This document shows positions 8,785 to 17,436 of a DNA stretch of 64,000 nt, in pieces. Every line of letters begins with the position of its first letter. The first letter of the stretch is position 1. This DNA comes from Variovorax paradoxus (GTDB lineage Bacteria; Pseudomonadota; Gammaproteobacteria; Burkholderiales; Burkholderiaceae_C), in the NCBI RefSeq assembly GCF_030815975.1, contig NZ_JAUSXL010000002.1, forward strand, positions 1,302,001 to 1,366,000, written 5' to 3'. A program made the translations under genes and the position numbers. The notes beneath the pieces were generated by a model. That model saw nothing but the letters and a program-made list of their open reading frames with translations, ran no database searches and was not told the DNA's origin.

Positions 8785-9570
8785 ATGACTTCCACCTCCG
8801 AAACTCCCGTCACCCGCCTGTGCACCCACACGCTCACCAGCCTGCACTACCGCGATGCCGACCTGGTCGAAGACCTGCTCGGCAAGAAGACCTTCACCGA
8901 GGTGATGCTGATGCAGATCCTGAACCGCACGCCGCGCGGCGTGGACCTGCGCATCACCGACGCGGTGCTGGTGGTGCTGATGGAGCACGGCCTTACGCCC
9001 AGCGCCATTGCCACGCGCCTGATCTACATGAGTGCGCCCGAGAACCTGCAGGGCGCCGTCTCGGCCGGGCTGCTGGCCGTGGGCAGTTCGTTCGTGGGCA
9101 CCATGGAGAACTGCTCCGGCCTGCTCGACCGCATCGGCGCGGCCGCCGACCCCGATGCCGAAGCGATGGAGATCGCGCGCCACTACAAAGGTCTCAAGAG
9201 CCCGGTGCCGGGCTTCGGCCACCACCTGCACAAGCCGGTGGACCCGCGCGCCTACAAGCTGCTCGACATGGCGCGCGCCGAGCCCGAACTGGCCGGCGAC
9301 AAGGTACGGGCGCTGGAGCGCCTGTCCGCCGCGGTGGACGCCGTGGCCGGACGCCCCATCACCATCAACGCGACCGGTGCGGTGGCCGCGCTGCTCGGCG
9401 AGATCGGCGTGCCCACAGGCGTGATGCGCGGCTTCGCCGTGATCTCGCGCGCCGCGGGGCTGGTGGCGCACATCGTCGAGGAGCAGCAAAGCCCATCGGG
9501 GCGCTTCATCTGGGACACCGTCGAGCATGCGATTCCGTTCGTGGGAGCGAGCGGGAAGGGCGACTCATGA
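8785..9570 (+). CDS. Citryl-CoA lyase-like protein (citrate synthase superfamily)
   Basis: A 261-residue member of the citrate synthase / ATP-citrate lyase C-terminal superfamily, about the length of stand-alone citryl-CoA lyases and shorter than a citrate synthase. Seen: GFGHHLHKPVDPRAYKLLD corresponds to the catalytic GFGHRVYK..DPRA stretch, with His where citrate synthase has Arg after the catalytic His; MENCSGLLDRIG lies where the other active-site loop is expected. It probably cleaves or forms a carbon-carbon bond next to a CoA thioester. Its start lies 15 bases after the CoA ligase stop and its end overlaps the SDR start by four bases. Confidence 0.78.
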   Translation: MTSTSETPVTRLCTHTLTSLHYRDADLVEDLLGKKTFTEVMLMQILNRTPRGVDLRITDAVLVVLMEHGLTPSAIATRLIYMSAPENLQGAVSAGLLAVGSSFVGTMENCSGLLDRIGAAADPDAEAMEIARHYKGLKSPVPGFGHHLHKPVDPRAYKLLDMARAEPELAGDKVRALERLSAAVDAVAGRPITINATGAVAALLGEIGVPTGVMRGFAVISRAAGLVAHIVEEQQSPSGRFIWDTVEHAIPFVGASGKGDS

Positions 9571-10388
9571 GCCTCACTCCTCCTGCGCTGCCACTGGACC
9601 TGTCGGGGCGTGTCGTCTTCGTGCTGGGCGCGGGCTCGGCGGGACCGGGCTGGAGCATCGGGCGGGCGTCGAGCGTCACCTATGCCCGGCTCGGCGCTCG
9701 TGTGTGCGTGGCAGACCGCGACGCCGCCTCCGCCGAGGAAACCACCGCGCTGATCCGCGCCGAAGGCGGCACCGCCGAGACCTTCATCGGCGATGCGGCG
9801 GACGAGGCCGACGTGGCCCGGCTCTTTGGCGAAGCACGCGAGCGCTTCGGCACGGTCGACGTGCTGCACCACAACGTGGGTATCGGCAAGACCGGCGGCC
9901 CCATGGAGACCAGCGCCGAGGACTTCGACCGCATCCACGCAGTGAACGTGCGCAGCCTGCTCCTGTCCACCCGGCAGGTGCTGCCCGGCATGGTCGAGCG
10001 CGGGCGCGGCGCCATCGTCGCCATCTCGTCGATTGCAGGCATGCGCTACCTGGGCTATCCGCACTTGGCTTACGGCGTGACCAAGGCCGCGGTCACGCAG
10101 TTCACGCGCATGGTGGCGCAGCAATATGCAGCCCAGGGCGTGCGCGCCAACACCGTCGTGCCGGGGCTGATCGACACGCCGCGCATCGCCAACACGGTGG
10201 CAAAGGTGTTCTCGGACACCAGCCTGGACGAGGCCAAGGCTGCCCGCGCCCGGCAGGTGCCCATGGGCCGCATGGGCACGGCCTGGGACGTGGCCCATGC
10301 CTGCGCGTTCCTGGCGTCGGATGCGGCGGCCTATGTGACCGGCACCGAGCTGCTCGTGGATGGAGGCATCACCGGCAAGTTCGTGTAG
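9567..10388 (+). CDS. SDR family NAD(P)-dependent oxidoreductase
   Basis: A 273-residue classical short-chain dehydrogenase. The cofactor loop is an expanded VLGAGSAGPGWSIGRA rather than the compact TGxxxGxG, the NHN-like HHNVG follows, then the catalytic Ser in ISSIAG and YGVTK (Tyr-x-x-x-Lys). The C-terminus LVDGGITGKFV is typical. Its ATG overlaps the stop of the citryl-CoA-lyase-like gene (ATGA), so the two are translationally coupled and probably act in one pathway, oxidising or reducing a hydroxyl or keto intermediate. Confidence 0.88.
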   Translation: MSLTPPALPLDLSGRVVFVLGAGSAGPGWSIGRASSVTYARLGARVCVADRDAASAEETTALIRAEGGTAETFIGDAADEADVARLFGEARERFGTVDVLHHNVGIGKTGGPMETSAEDFDRIHAVNVRSLLLSTRQVLPGMVERGRGAIVAISSIAGMRYLGYPHLAYGVTKAAVTQFTRMVAQQYAAQGVRANTVVPGLIDTPRIANTVAKVFSDTSLDEAKAARARQVPMGRMGTAWDVAHACAFLASDAAAYVTGTELLVDGGITGKFV

Positions 10389-10418
10389 CCCGATGGCATG
10401 CCTGCCGATGCGCAGGCC

Positions 10419-11150
10419 TCAGCCATCCAGCTCGGCATAGCGCCTGAAGATCCCGTCCTCGTTGAACGCGATGCGGCGCGGGCTTTGCAGGTAGTCGTGC
10501 ACGCGCTGGCGGCGGCGGACGTTGTCGTGCAGTTTCTCGACCGCCGGCGTGTCGGCCAGCGCGCGGGCCGCGGCCTTCGGGAACGCGTAGCGCAGGCCTT
10601 CGACCAGCTGGAACAGCGACAGGTCGGCGTAGGTCAGCACATCGCCCACGAGGTGCGACGGCCCCGCGGGATTGCGCTGCAGCACGCGCTCGAACCAGTT
10701 CAGGAACTTGGGAATCCGCTCTTCGCGGAAAGCCCGCGCGCGCTGCACGGCGGCATCGCGCTGGTCCTCGTAGTAGGCACCGGTGGAGATCGGATGGTGC
10801 GTGTCGTGCGCCTCCGCCACCACGTCGGCAATGGTGAGCTGCAGCTGGTGCGTCCAGAGGCCGTCGGATTCGCCGACGCCCGCGAGGCCCAGCCGCGGCC
10901 CGAGGTACAGCAGGATGGCCGCGGTTTGTCCCACGACAATGTCGCCGTCGATCAGGAACGGCGGTGCGAAGGACGGGCGGACGATCTCGGGGTCGTCGAG
11001 CCGGTCGCCCAGTGCGGACTCGCCGCCGCCCTTCGATTCAGGCAGCCGCGCCACGTCGACATAGTCCGCACCGGCCGCCTCGAGCGCGAGCCGCACGAAT
11101 TCCCCGCGGCCCTGGATGGTGGGCCAGTAGTGGAGTTGATAGGTGGTCAT
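10419..11150 (-). CDS. Glutathione S-transferase family protein
   Basis: A 243-residue GST. It has a thioredoxin-like N-terminal domain (YQLHYWPTIQGRGEFVRLALEAAG, then PFLIDGDIVVGQTAAILLYLG, with the cis-Pro and the glutathione gamma-glutamyl-binding Gln-Thr) and an alpha-helical C-terminal domain. The N-terminal Tyr of YWPTIQGRGE resembles the sigma/alpha/mu group, which uses a catalytic tyrosine. It probably conjugates glutathione to electrophiles in the cytosol. It is convergent with the upstream SDR gene; the 30 bases between hold a weak hairpin without a T tract. Confidence 0.87.
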   Translation of the reverse strand: MTTYQLHYWPTIQGRGEFVRLALEAAGADYVDVARLPESKGGGESALGDRLDDPEIVRPSFAPPFLIDGDIVVGQTAAILLYLGPRLGLAGVGESDGLWTHQLQLTIADVVAEAHDTHHPISTGAYYEDQRDAAVQRARAFREERIPKFLNWFERVLQRNPAGPSHLVGDVLTYADLSLFQLVEGLRYAFPKAAARALADTPAVEKLHDNVRRRQRVHDYLQSPRRIAFNEDGIFRRYAELDG

Positions 11151-11205
11151 GCAGCCATGGTGTCAGGCTCCGCATGCCCCTGCAACCGCCCCGCTCTTAG
11201 GGCCC

Positions 11206-11838
11206 TCAGAGCCCCTCGGCAAGCTCCACTGCGCGGCGCCTGGCCTCAGCCCTTGCACCGGCATCGACGTCCGGCCCCATCAGCGTCTTCTCGACCACCA
11301 CGGAGCGCACCTCGCGCACGCCGATGAAGCGCAGCCAGGTCTCGATGTAGGGCAGCTGAAAGTCGAGCGCGTGCGCTGAGCCGTCCTTTCCCAGCGGGTA
11401 GTCCAGGCCCCTCGCGCACACCACGGTCGCGCACCGCGTCTGCAGCATGCCCGACAGGCCCGAGGCGTCGAAGCGGAACAGCACGTCCTTGTGCGACACC
11501 ACGTCGATCAGGTGCTTCAGCTTGTAGGGAATACCAAAGTTCCACAGCGGCATCGCCAGCACGATGTGATCCGCCGCGTGGAAAGGCGCGGCAATGCGCC
11601 GCACCTCGTCCCAGGCCGTTTGCTGGGCGGCGGTGAGCGGCACGCCGTTGATGCCGGCGTACTTGGCGTCGAGCATGTCCTGCGACAGCTCCGGGAGCGC
11701 CATCGTCCAGGGGTTCAGCGTGGTGACATGGCATGCCGGGTGGACGCGCTTGACTTCGTCGATGAAGGCGCCGGCCACTTCGATGCTGGCGGAGCGCGTG
11801 GTCCTTGGCGAGGTCTCGATGTACAGGAGTTCTTTCAT
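11206..11838 (-). CDS. azoR: FMN-dependent NADH-azoreductase
   Basis: A 210-residue flavodoxin-like quinone/azo reductase of the AzoR family: YIETSPRTTRSASIEVA forms the FMN phosphate loop and MPLWNFGIPYKLKHLIDVV is the typical second flavin segment. These enzymes reduce quinones and azo compounds with NADH. The start MKELLYIETSPR matches the family N-terminus. It is divergent from a LysR regulator across 104 bases that contain a LysR-type palindrome, so it is probably that regulator's target. Confidence 0.88.
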   Translation of the reverse strand: MKELLYIETSPRTTRSASIEVAGAFIDEVKRVHPACHVTTLNPWTMALPELSQDMLDAKYAGINGVPLTAAQQTAWDEVRRIAAPFHAADHIVLAMPLWNFGIPYKLKHLIDVVSHKDVLFRFDASGLSGMLQTRCATVVCARGLDYPLGKDGSAHALDFQLPYIETWLRFIGVREVRSVVVEKTLMGPDVDAGARAEARRRAVELAEGL

Positions 11839-11917
11839 GGCGTGCAGGGGTGAGTGGTTCAGAAGGCCAAGGCTAGGCAGCACGAACCCTGCACACAAGC
11901 AACATAATTTGCAGCCA

Positions 11918-11938
11918 TTCAGAACCAATCTCACTGAA
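11918..11938. promoter_or_regulatory. LysR-type operator (TTCAG-N11-CTGAA)
   Basis: A 5-bp inverted repeat TTCAG/CTGAA with an 11-base spacer lies in the divergent azoR/lysR promoter, ending five bases before the lysR start. It fits the T-N11-A form of LysR binding sites. A further TTCAGAA occurs near 11848 closer to azoR. Binding itself is inferred. Confidence 0.5.
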
Positions 11939-11942
11939 ACCG

Positions 11943-12830
11943 ATGCTCGACTCCCAACAGCTGCGCGCCTTCGTCTCGGTGGCCGACCACGGCAGCGTGA
12001 CCCGGGCGGCCGAAGCCATGCACCTGACGCAATCGGCCGTGAGCGCGCAGATCCGGCGGCTGGAAGAGCAGCTGGGCTGCCGCGTCTTCGACCGCACCAC
12101 CCGGTCGCTGCAGCTCACGGCCCAGGGCAGCGTGCTGCTGAGCTATGCCCGGAGCATCCTCAACCTGCAGCAGCAGGCGGTCTCCAGGCTTGCGGCGCCC
12201 CGCCATGCGCCGGCGACGCTGCGCCTCGGATGCTCGGAGGGGTTTTCCAGCGAATGGCTGTTCGCCGCGCTCGCGGGCTTTCGCCAGCGCAGGCCCGACG
12301 TGCATGTGGAAATCACCTGCGGCATCAGCACGGTGCTTGCCAGGCAGGTGCGGCAGCGCTCGCTGGACCTGATGGTCGGCACGGTCTGCGACGCCGGCAG
12401 CGACACCGAAACGCTCTGGATGGAACCGCTGGTGTGGGCCTTTTCGGAAAGGGCGCTGCTCGACCCCGATGCCCCCGCCCCGCTCGCGTTTCTGTCGGAG
12501 CCCTGCCCGTTCCGCGAAGCCGCGCTCGCCTCGCTGGCCGGCCACGGAACGACGAACTGGCAGATCGTGCTGACCGCGCAGAGTTCTGGCGCCCTGGCGG
12601 CCGCCGCGGCCGCCGGCCTGGCCATTACCGTGCTGACGCCTTCCGGCATGCCGCCCTTGCTGCGCTCCATTGCGCCGGGCAGCTTCCTGCCGCCGCTGCC
12701 GCCCGCCCGCTTCGTGATCCAGCAGGCCGAAGGGAGCACGGCGCCGGAGCCGCTGGCAGCGCTGGTCGACGAGGTGCGCGAGGCCTGCTTTCGATGGCGC
12801 GGGGCGCATGCGCTGCCGCCCCGGCCCTGA
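11943..12830 (+). CDS. LysR family transcriptional regulator (beside azoR)
   Basis: A 295-residue LysR regulator. The N-terminal helix-turn-helix is MLDSQQLRAFVSVADHGSVTRAAEAMHLTQSAVSAQIRRLEEQLG, followed by a linker helix and a periplasmic-binding-protein-like effector domain. Divergence from azoR and the palindrome in the shared promoter suggest control of the azoreductase and autoregulation. The effector is unknown; quinones or other electrophiles are plausible given the target. Confidence 0.9.
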   Translation: MLDSQQLRAFVSVADHGSVTRAAEAMHLTQSAVSAQIRRLEEQLGCRVFDRTTRSLQLTAQGSVLLSYARSILNLQQQAVSRLAAPRHAPATLRLGCSEGFSSEWLFAALAGFRQRRPDVHVEITCGISTVLARQVRQRSLDLMVGTVCDAGSDTETLWMEPLVWAFSERALLDPDAPAPLAFLSEPCPFREAALASLAGHGTTNWQIVLTAQSSGALAAAAAAGLAITVLTPSGMPPLLRSIAPGSFLPPLPPARFVIQQAEGSTAPEPLAALVDEVREACFRWRGAHALPPRP

Positions 12831-13074
12831 CTCATCGGCAGGCCACTCGCTGGCACAGATTCTGCTCGCCACATCAACGCGGAGTAGAAGCGGTCAGCAG
12901 ATGCACCATCTGCGGGACATTGCTCCGGATGACATCCAGGCAAGCCTCGTTTTGCTTCGTGCGTTTCATCCGCTCCGCCGGCATCTGCCGGTGCTTTCAG
13001 CGGACGGCTTCGCATGGTGGCGATGCAGCGCCTGGATATTTCTTCCAAGGCAACGCATCCACAGGGACGAACGC

Positions 13075-14085
13075 ATGAAATTCTTCAATACTGGCCGCTC
13101 CACGCTGCTGCGGCGCTGGACCTTCCCCTTGTCGCTGATCGCGGCCATCGCTGCACCCGCGCATGGCGCCGACAAGCTCCGGTTCGGCTTGAACTGGTAC
13201 CCGCAGGCCGAGCATTGCGGCTGGTTCCAGGCGCAGGCCGCCGGGCTGTACAAGAAGGCCGGCCTGGAGGTGGAACTGATCGGCGGCAGCCCCGACCGGA
13301 ACGTGCCGCTGCTGGTGGCCGCGGGCGAGCTGGACCTTGGCATGGGTTCGAGCTTCACCACGCTCAACATGGCGGCGCGCGGCATTCCCGCGCGCACCAT
13401 TGCCGCCTTCCTGCAGAAGGATCCGCAGACGCTGGTCGCGCATGCGGACCAAGGCGTGAAGACGCTGGCCGACCTGAAGGGCCGGCCGATCATGGTCGCC
13501 AAGTTCTCGCAGGCGGAGTTCTGGGCTTTCCTCAAGCAGAAGCACGGTTTCAGCGACAGCCAGCTGCGCCCCTACGCGTATTCACCGGCGCCCTTCCTGG
13601 CCGATGCCAAGGCGGTTCAGCAGGGCTACATCACGGAAGACGCCCAGCTGCTTGGCAAGGCGCTGCCGAAGCCGCCGGTCTCGATCCTGCTGGCCGATTA
13701 CGGCTACGAGAACTACGCATCGACGATCTTCGCGATGGACCGCTACATTGCCGCCAACGAAAAGGCGGTTGCCGCATTCGTCGAGGCGACCCGGGCCGGG
13801 TGGCAGCAATGCATCGATGGCGACTACGCACCCGCGCTGAACGCCGTGGTTGCCGCGGACCCGAAGCACGACGTCGCGCTCTTCCACTTCAAGATGAAGC
13901 AGATGAAGGAGCTGGCCATGGTGAAGCATGGCGATGCGCTGCAGGCCGGTGCCGGCGCCATGTCGGACGCACGCTGGAAGCGCTTCTTCGACACCATGTC
14001 GGCGGCCGGCATCTACCCTGCGACGCTGGACTACAAGGCCGCCTACACGCTTCGGTTCAGCAGCGCCAAGGCGGCCTGGCAATGA
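13075..14085 (+). CDS. ABC transporter substrate-binding protein, NMT1/THI5-like
   Basis: A 336-residue periplasmic binding protein. The signal peptide ends near APAHGA, followed by LRFGLNWYPQAEHCGWFQAQAAGLYKKAGLEVEL, the classic NMT1/THI5-like opening also seen in pyrimidine and riboflavin precursor or nitrate/taurine binding proteins. No permease or ATPase gene is adjacent, so the transporter is incomplete here. Its stop overlaps the ATG of a 2-oxoglutarate-dependent oxygenase (ATGA), which suggests that the imported compound is the oxygenase's substrate. The 244 bases upstream contain no recognisable gene. Confidence 0.85.
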   Translation: MKFFNTGRSTLLRRWTFPLSLIAAIAAPAHGADKLRFGLNWYPQAEHCGWFQAQAAGLYKKAGLEVELIGGSPDRNVPLLVAAGELDLGMGSSFTTLNMAARGIPARTIAAFLQKDPQTLVAHADQGVKTLADLKGRPIMVAKFSQAEFWAFLKQKHGFSDSQLRPYAYSPAPFLADAKAVQQGYITEDAQLLGKALPKPPVSILLADYGYENYASTIFAMDRYIAANEKAVAAFVEATRAGWQQCIDGDYAPALNAVVAADPKHDVALFHFKMKQMKELAMVKHGDALQAGAGAMSDARWKRFFDTMSAAGIYPATLDYKAAYTLRFSSAKAAWQ

Positions 14086-15083
14086 CGCAGCAAGCCAGCC
14101 ACGGCACCGCGTCGGTGCCGCTGATCGACATGGCGCCGTTCATGAGCGGGGATGCCGCCGCGCGGCTCGACATCGCCCGGCAGTTTGGCAGGGCCTTCGA
14201 GGAGACCGGCTTTGCGGCCATCGTCAACCATGGCGTCTCCGCGCGCCTGGCGGACGATGTCTACGCGCAGGCCAAGGCATTCTTCGCCTTGCCGCTCGAC
14301 CACAAGTCGCAACTGATGCCCCCCGAGAAGGTCAAGGGCCGCGGCTACCTGCCGATGGGCATCGAGAGCGTGGCGGCCACCCTGCATGGCGAGACGCCGC
14401 CGGACCTTTGCGAGGCGCTCGTCTTCGCGTCGCTGCAGCGCGAACGCGATGGCCGGGGCCAGCGCAATCTGTGGCCCAGCGAGCCGCCGGGGTTCGACCA
14501 GAACATCAATGCCTGGTTCGACGCCATCCATGGCCTGTGCGGCCGGCTCATGCGCATGTCGGCGCTGGCGCTCGACCTGCCCGAAGACTGGTTCGATGCC
14601 TGCTTTGGCGAGCCCTCGCTCACGCTGCGCTTCGTCAATTATCCGGACCAGCCGGTCGAGCCGCGGCCGGGCCAGCTGCGCTACGGCGCGCACCACGACT
14701 ACGGCGGCCTCACCATCCTGCGCCAGGACAATGCGCCGGGCGGGCTGGAGGTCTGCGATCTTCAGGGCCGCTGGCACGACGTGCCGGTGATTGCGGACAG
14801 CTTCGTGATCAACGTCGGCGACCTCATGCAGCGCTGGACCAACGGCCGGTGGCGGTCGACACTGCACCGCGTCAGCAACCCGCCGCGCGACCTGACCGGC
14901 TCCACGCAGCGCCTGTCGATGGTGGCGTTCACCGGTCCTGAAGAAAGCACGAGCGTCGAATGCCTGCCCTCCTGTTGCGATGCCGCCCATCCGGCCCGCT
15001 TCGAGCCGGTGATTGCGGGGGAGTACATCCACGGCAAGCTGCGCTCGTCGATGGAATTGACGGCCCCGGCATCATCGCGCTGA
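14082..15083 (+). CDS. 2-oxoglutarate/Fe(II)-dependent oxygenase (isopenicillin N synthase family)
   Basis: A 333-residue oxygenase with the N-terminal DIOX_N region (VPLIDMAPFM, GFAAIVNHGVS) and a double-stranded beta-helix core. The iron facial triad is visible as H204-x-D206 (in GAHHDYGGL) and H262 (STLHRVSN), with R277 (QRLSMVAF) as the 2-oxoglutarate-binding arginine. It would hydroxylate or otherwise oxidise a small molecule in the cytosol. It is translationally coupled to an NMT1-like binding protein gene. No substrate can be named. Confidence 0.88.
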   Translation: MTQQASHGTASVPLIDMAPFMSGDAAARLDIARQFGRAFEETGFAAIVNHGVSARLADDVYAQAKAFFALPLDHKSQLMPPEKVKGRGYLPMGIESVAATLHGETPPDLCEALVFASLQRERDGRGQRNLWPSEPPGFDQNINAWFDAIHGLCGRLMRMSALALDLPEDWFDACFGEPSLTLRFVNYPDQPVEPRPGQLRYGAHHDYGGLTILRQDNAPGGLEVCDLQGRWHDVPVIADSFVINVGDLMQRWTNGRWRSTLHRVSNPPRDLTGSTQRLSMVAFTGPEESTSVECLPSCCDAAHPARFEPVIAGEYIHGKLRSSMELTAPASSR

Positions 15084-15130
15084 CTGCCGCCGCGAACCCC
15101 GTTTGTGGCGGCAGCAGCAACAGCAGCCTG

Positions 15131-16129
15131 CTACTCGGCGGTGATCCCCGCCTTGCGCACCACCTCGCCAAACTTCACGAGGCGCTCGGACATCATCTTC
15201 TCGAAGGCGGCGGGCGTCATTTCCTCGGGCGCGATCACGCCGCGGTCCTTGAGGCTGGCCTGCATGGCCGGCGACGTGGCCACCTGGCGCACGGCCTTGT
15301 ACAGCGTCTGCACGATGGCGTCCGGCGTGCCGCCCGGGGCGGCGAGGCCGGTCCACGAGGTGAGGTTGAGCTGCGGGTAGCCCACTTCGGCCATGGTGGG
15401 CACGTCGGGCAGTTGCGGCAGGCGCTGGTCGGCCGCCACCGCCAGGGCGCGCACCTTGCCGGCCTGGATGTGCGGCAGCATGATGACCAGGTTGTCGAGG
15501 ATGAACTGCACCTCGTTGGACAGCACCGCCGTGATCAGCGGCGAGCCGCCGCGGTAGGGAATGTGCGTGGTGAACACGCCCGTGGCAGCCTTGAGCATCT
15601 CCACGTTGAGCTGGCCCATGCTGCCCACGCCGCCGCTGCCGTAGTTGAGCTTGCCGGGGTTCTTCTTCGCGTAGTCGATGAACTCCTTGAAGGTCTTGAT
15701 GGGCAGGCTCGAATGCACCACCAGCGCGTTGGGCTGGCGGCCCAGGATGGCGATGTTCTCGAAGTCCTTGACGGGGTCGTAGCCCACCTTGGGCTGCGTG
15801 AGCGGGTTGGCCAGGTGGCTGCTCTGCGACGACACCACCAGCGTGTAGCCGTCGGGCTTGCCGCGCGCCACCATCTGCGACGCCACCGAGCCGCCCGCGC
15901 CGGCGCGGTTCTCCACCACGATGGGCACGCCCAGCGCGCTAGACAGCGGCTCCGAATACTGGCGCGCCATGATGTCCACCGACCCGCCGGGAGGGAACGG
16001 CACCACGAGCGTGATGGGTCGCGAGGGGTACTTGTCGTCGGCGTGCGCCGCCAGCGGAGCCAGGCCCGCAAGGCCAAGCCCCAGGCCGGCGTTGAGGATG
16101 TGGCGGCGGGTGGGTTGTGTGGAATGCAT
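15131..16129 (-). CDS. Bug/TctC-type receptor protein
   Basis: A 332-residue periplasmic receptor. The signal peptide has a twin-arginine-like start (TRRHILNAG) and ends near LAAHA; the mature protein opens YPSRPITLVVPFPPGGSVDIMAR, with VENRAGAGGSVASQMVARG and IPYRGGSPLITAVLSNEV. It lies 17 bases downstream of an M20 peptidase gene on the same strand, so the pair may import and hydrolyse the same amide or peptide-like compound. No TctAB genes are near. Confidence 0.9.
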   Translation of the reverse strand: MHSTQPTRRHILNAGLGLGLAGLAPLAAHADDKYPSRPITLVVPFPPGGSVDIMARQYSEPLSSALGVPIVVENRAGAGGSVASQMVARGKPDGYTLVVSSQSSHLANPLTQPKVGYDPVKDFENIAILGRQPNALVVHSSLPIKTFKEFIDYAKKNPGKLNYGSGGVGSMGQLNVEMLKAATGVFTTHIPYRGGSPLITAVLSNEVQFILDNLVIMLPHIQAGKVRALAVAADQRLPQLPDVPTMAEVGYPQLNLTSWTGLAAPGGTPDAIVQTLYKAVRQVATSPAMQASLKDRGVIAPEEMTPAAFEKMMSERLVKFGEVVRKAGITAE

Positions 16130-16146
16130 GAATCGGCTCTCGAAAA

Positions 16147-17316
16147 TCAGGGGTGGTCCAGGATGGCCAGCGCCACGGCCTGGGCGCGTGGCACGAAGGT
16201 GGCGAGCTCGCAGTACTCGCGCTCGGTGTGCGCGTGCCCGCCCACGGGACCGGTACCGCACAGCGTGGGCGCGCCCACCGAGGCGGTCAGGCCGCTGTCG
16301 GCCGCGCCGCCGGTGAACTCGCCCTGCACCTCGAAGCCCAGCGCCCTGGCGCCGCGCTGGTAGAGCGCCAGCAGATCGTCGGGCGTGGGCTTCATGGGCA
16401 TGGTGCGGCGCGATTCGGTCACGCGCCCCTTGGTGCGCGGCACGGACTCTTCCTCGACGATGGCGCGCACCTTCGCGAGCAGCTCGTCCGGATCGGTTTC
16501 CGAGGTGAAGCGCATGTCCAGCTCGGCCTTGGCATGCGGCGCCACCATGTTGGGCACGATGCCGCCATGCACCACGCCCACGTTGGCGGTGACGCCCGTG
16601 GCCGGGTCGGTCAGCGCATGCAGCGCGAGGATCTTGCGGGCCAGCGCCTCGATGGCGCTGGCGCCGGCCGCGTGATTGATGCCCGCATGGGCGGCGACGC
16701 CCTCGACCTCGAACTCCACCACCATCGAGCCCTTGCGGCTGGTGACGAGGTTGCCGCTGACGCGGCCCGGTTCGGCGTTGAGCACCGCCCGCGCGCCGCG
16801 CGCCGTGGCCATGATGCGGTCGCGCGTGGCGGCCGAGCCGATCTCTTCGTCGCACGAGAAGAAGAGCTGCAGCGGCGCCTTCAGCCCGCCGCAGCGCGCG
16901 AAGGCCTCGGCCACGAACACATTCATCACCAGGCCCGACTTCATGTCGGCCACGCCCGGACCGTAGGCGCGCCCCTCTTCCACGCGGAAGGGCCGGCGCG
17001 CCGCGGTGCCAGCCGGGTACACGGTGTCCATGTGCCCCATGAGCAGGATGGGCGCGCCCTCGGCGGGCCCGGGCACCTGCGCATGCAGCAGCACGCCATA
17101 GCCGGGCACGGGCTCGAACTGCACGGCCACGCCGGCCGCCTCCAGCCGCTCGCGCAGTGCCGTGGCGACGGCCGTCACGCCCGCTTCGTTGCGGCTGCCG
17201 CTGTCAATGTCGACCACTTTCTGCAACAGATCTTGCATCGCCTGCCCCTGGCCGGCCAGCCAGTCCAGGATGCGAGCCCGCAGCTGCGGGCGGCTCTCTT
17301 CAAGGGTATCCTGCAT
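16147..17316 (-). CDS. M20 family metallopeptidase (glutamate carboxypeptidase-like)
   Basis: A 389-residue M20 peptidase of the carboxypeptidase G2 / ArgE / DapE superfamily. Zinc-ligand segments are visible: GHMDTV, GPGVADMKSG, the catalytic and bridging pair CDEEIGS, NAEPGR, and the late GGHAHTEREY. A dimerisation domain is inserted after about residue 185 (VVEFEVEGVAAHAG). It hydrolyses an acyl-amino acid or peptide-like amide. It is the first gene of a two-gene unit with a Bug receptor and is divergent from an RpiR regulator. Confidence 0.9.
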   Translation of the reverse strand: MQDTLEESRPQLRARILDWLAGQGQAMQDLLQKVVDIDSGSRNEAGVTAVATALRERLEAAGVAVQFEPVPGYGVLLHAQVPGPAEGAPILLMGHMDTVYPAGTAARRPFRVEEGRAYGPGVADMKSGLVMNVFVAEAFARCGGLKAPLQLFFSCDEEIGSAATRDRIMATARGARAVLNAEPGRVSGNLVTSRKGSMVVEFEVEGVAAHAGINHAAGASAIEALARKILALHALTDPATGVTANVGVVHGGIVPNMVAPHAKAELDMRFTSETDPDELLAKVRAIVEEESVPRTKGRVTESRRTMPMKPTPDDLLALYQRGARALGFEVQGEFTGGAADSGLTASVGAPTLCGTGPVGGHAHTEREYCELATFVPRAQAVALAILDHP

Positions 17317-17387
17317 CTTCGTCCTTCGATGAACCCCGCGGCGGCGGGGCGAATTTTGGGCCGCAGTGTTGCACGCGTTGTCCGTGT

Positions 17388-17436
17388 TTGCAATGCTTTT
17401 TTCATAAAAGAGACATCAATGAAATTATCATTGCAA
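17388..17436. promoter_or_regulatory. Long-spaced inverted repeat in the peptidase/rpiR promoter
   Basis: TTGCAATG (17388-17395) and CATTGCAA (17429-17436) form an exact 8-bp inverted repeat with 33 bases between. The region is A+T-rich, lies between the divergent M20 peptidase and rpiR genes, and its right arm falls just inside the rpiR coding region. It is a candidate operator for the RpiR protein; the binding partner is inferred. Confidence 0.4.
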
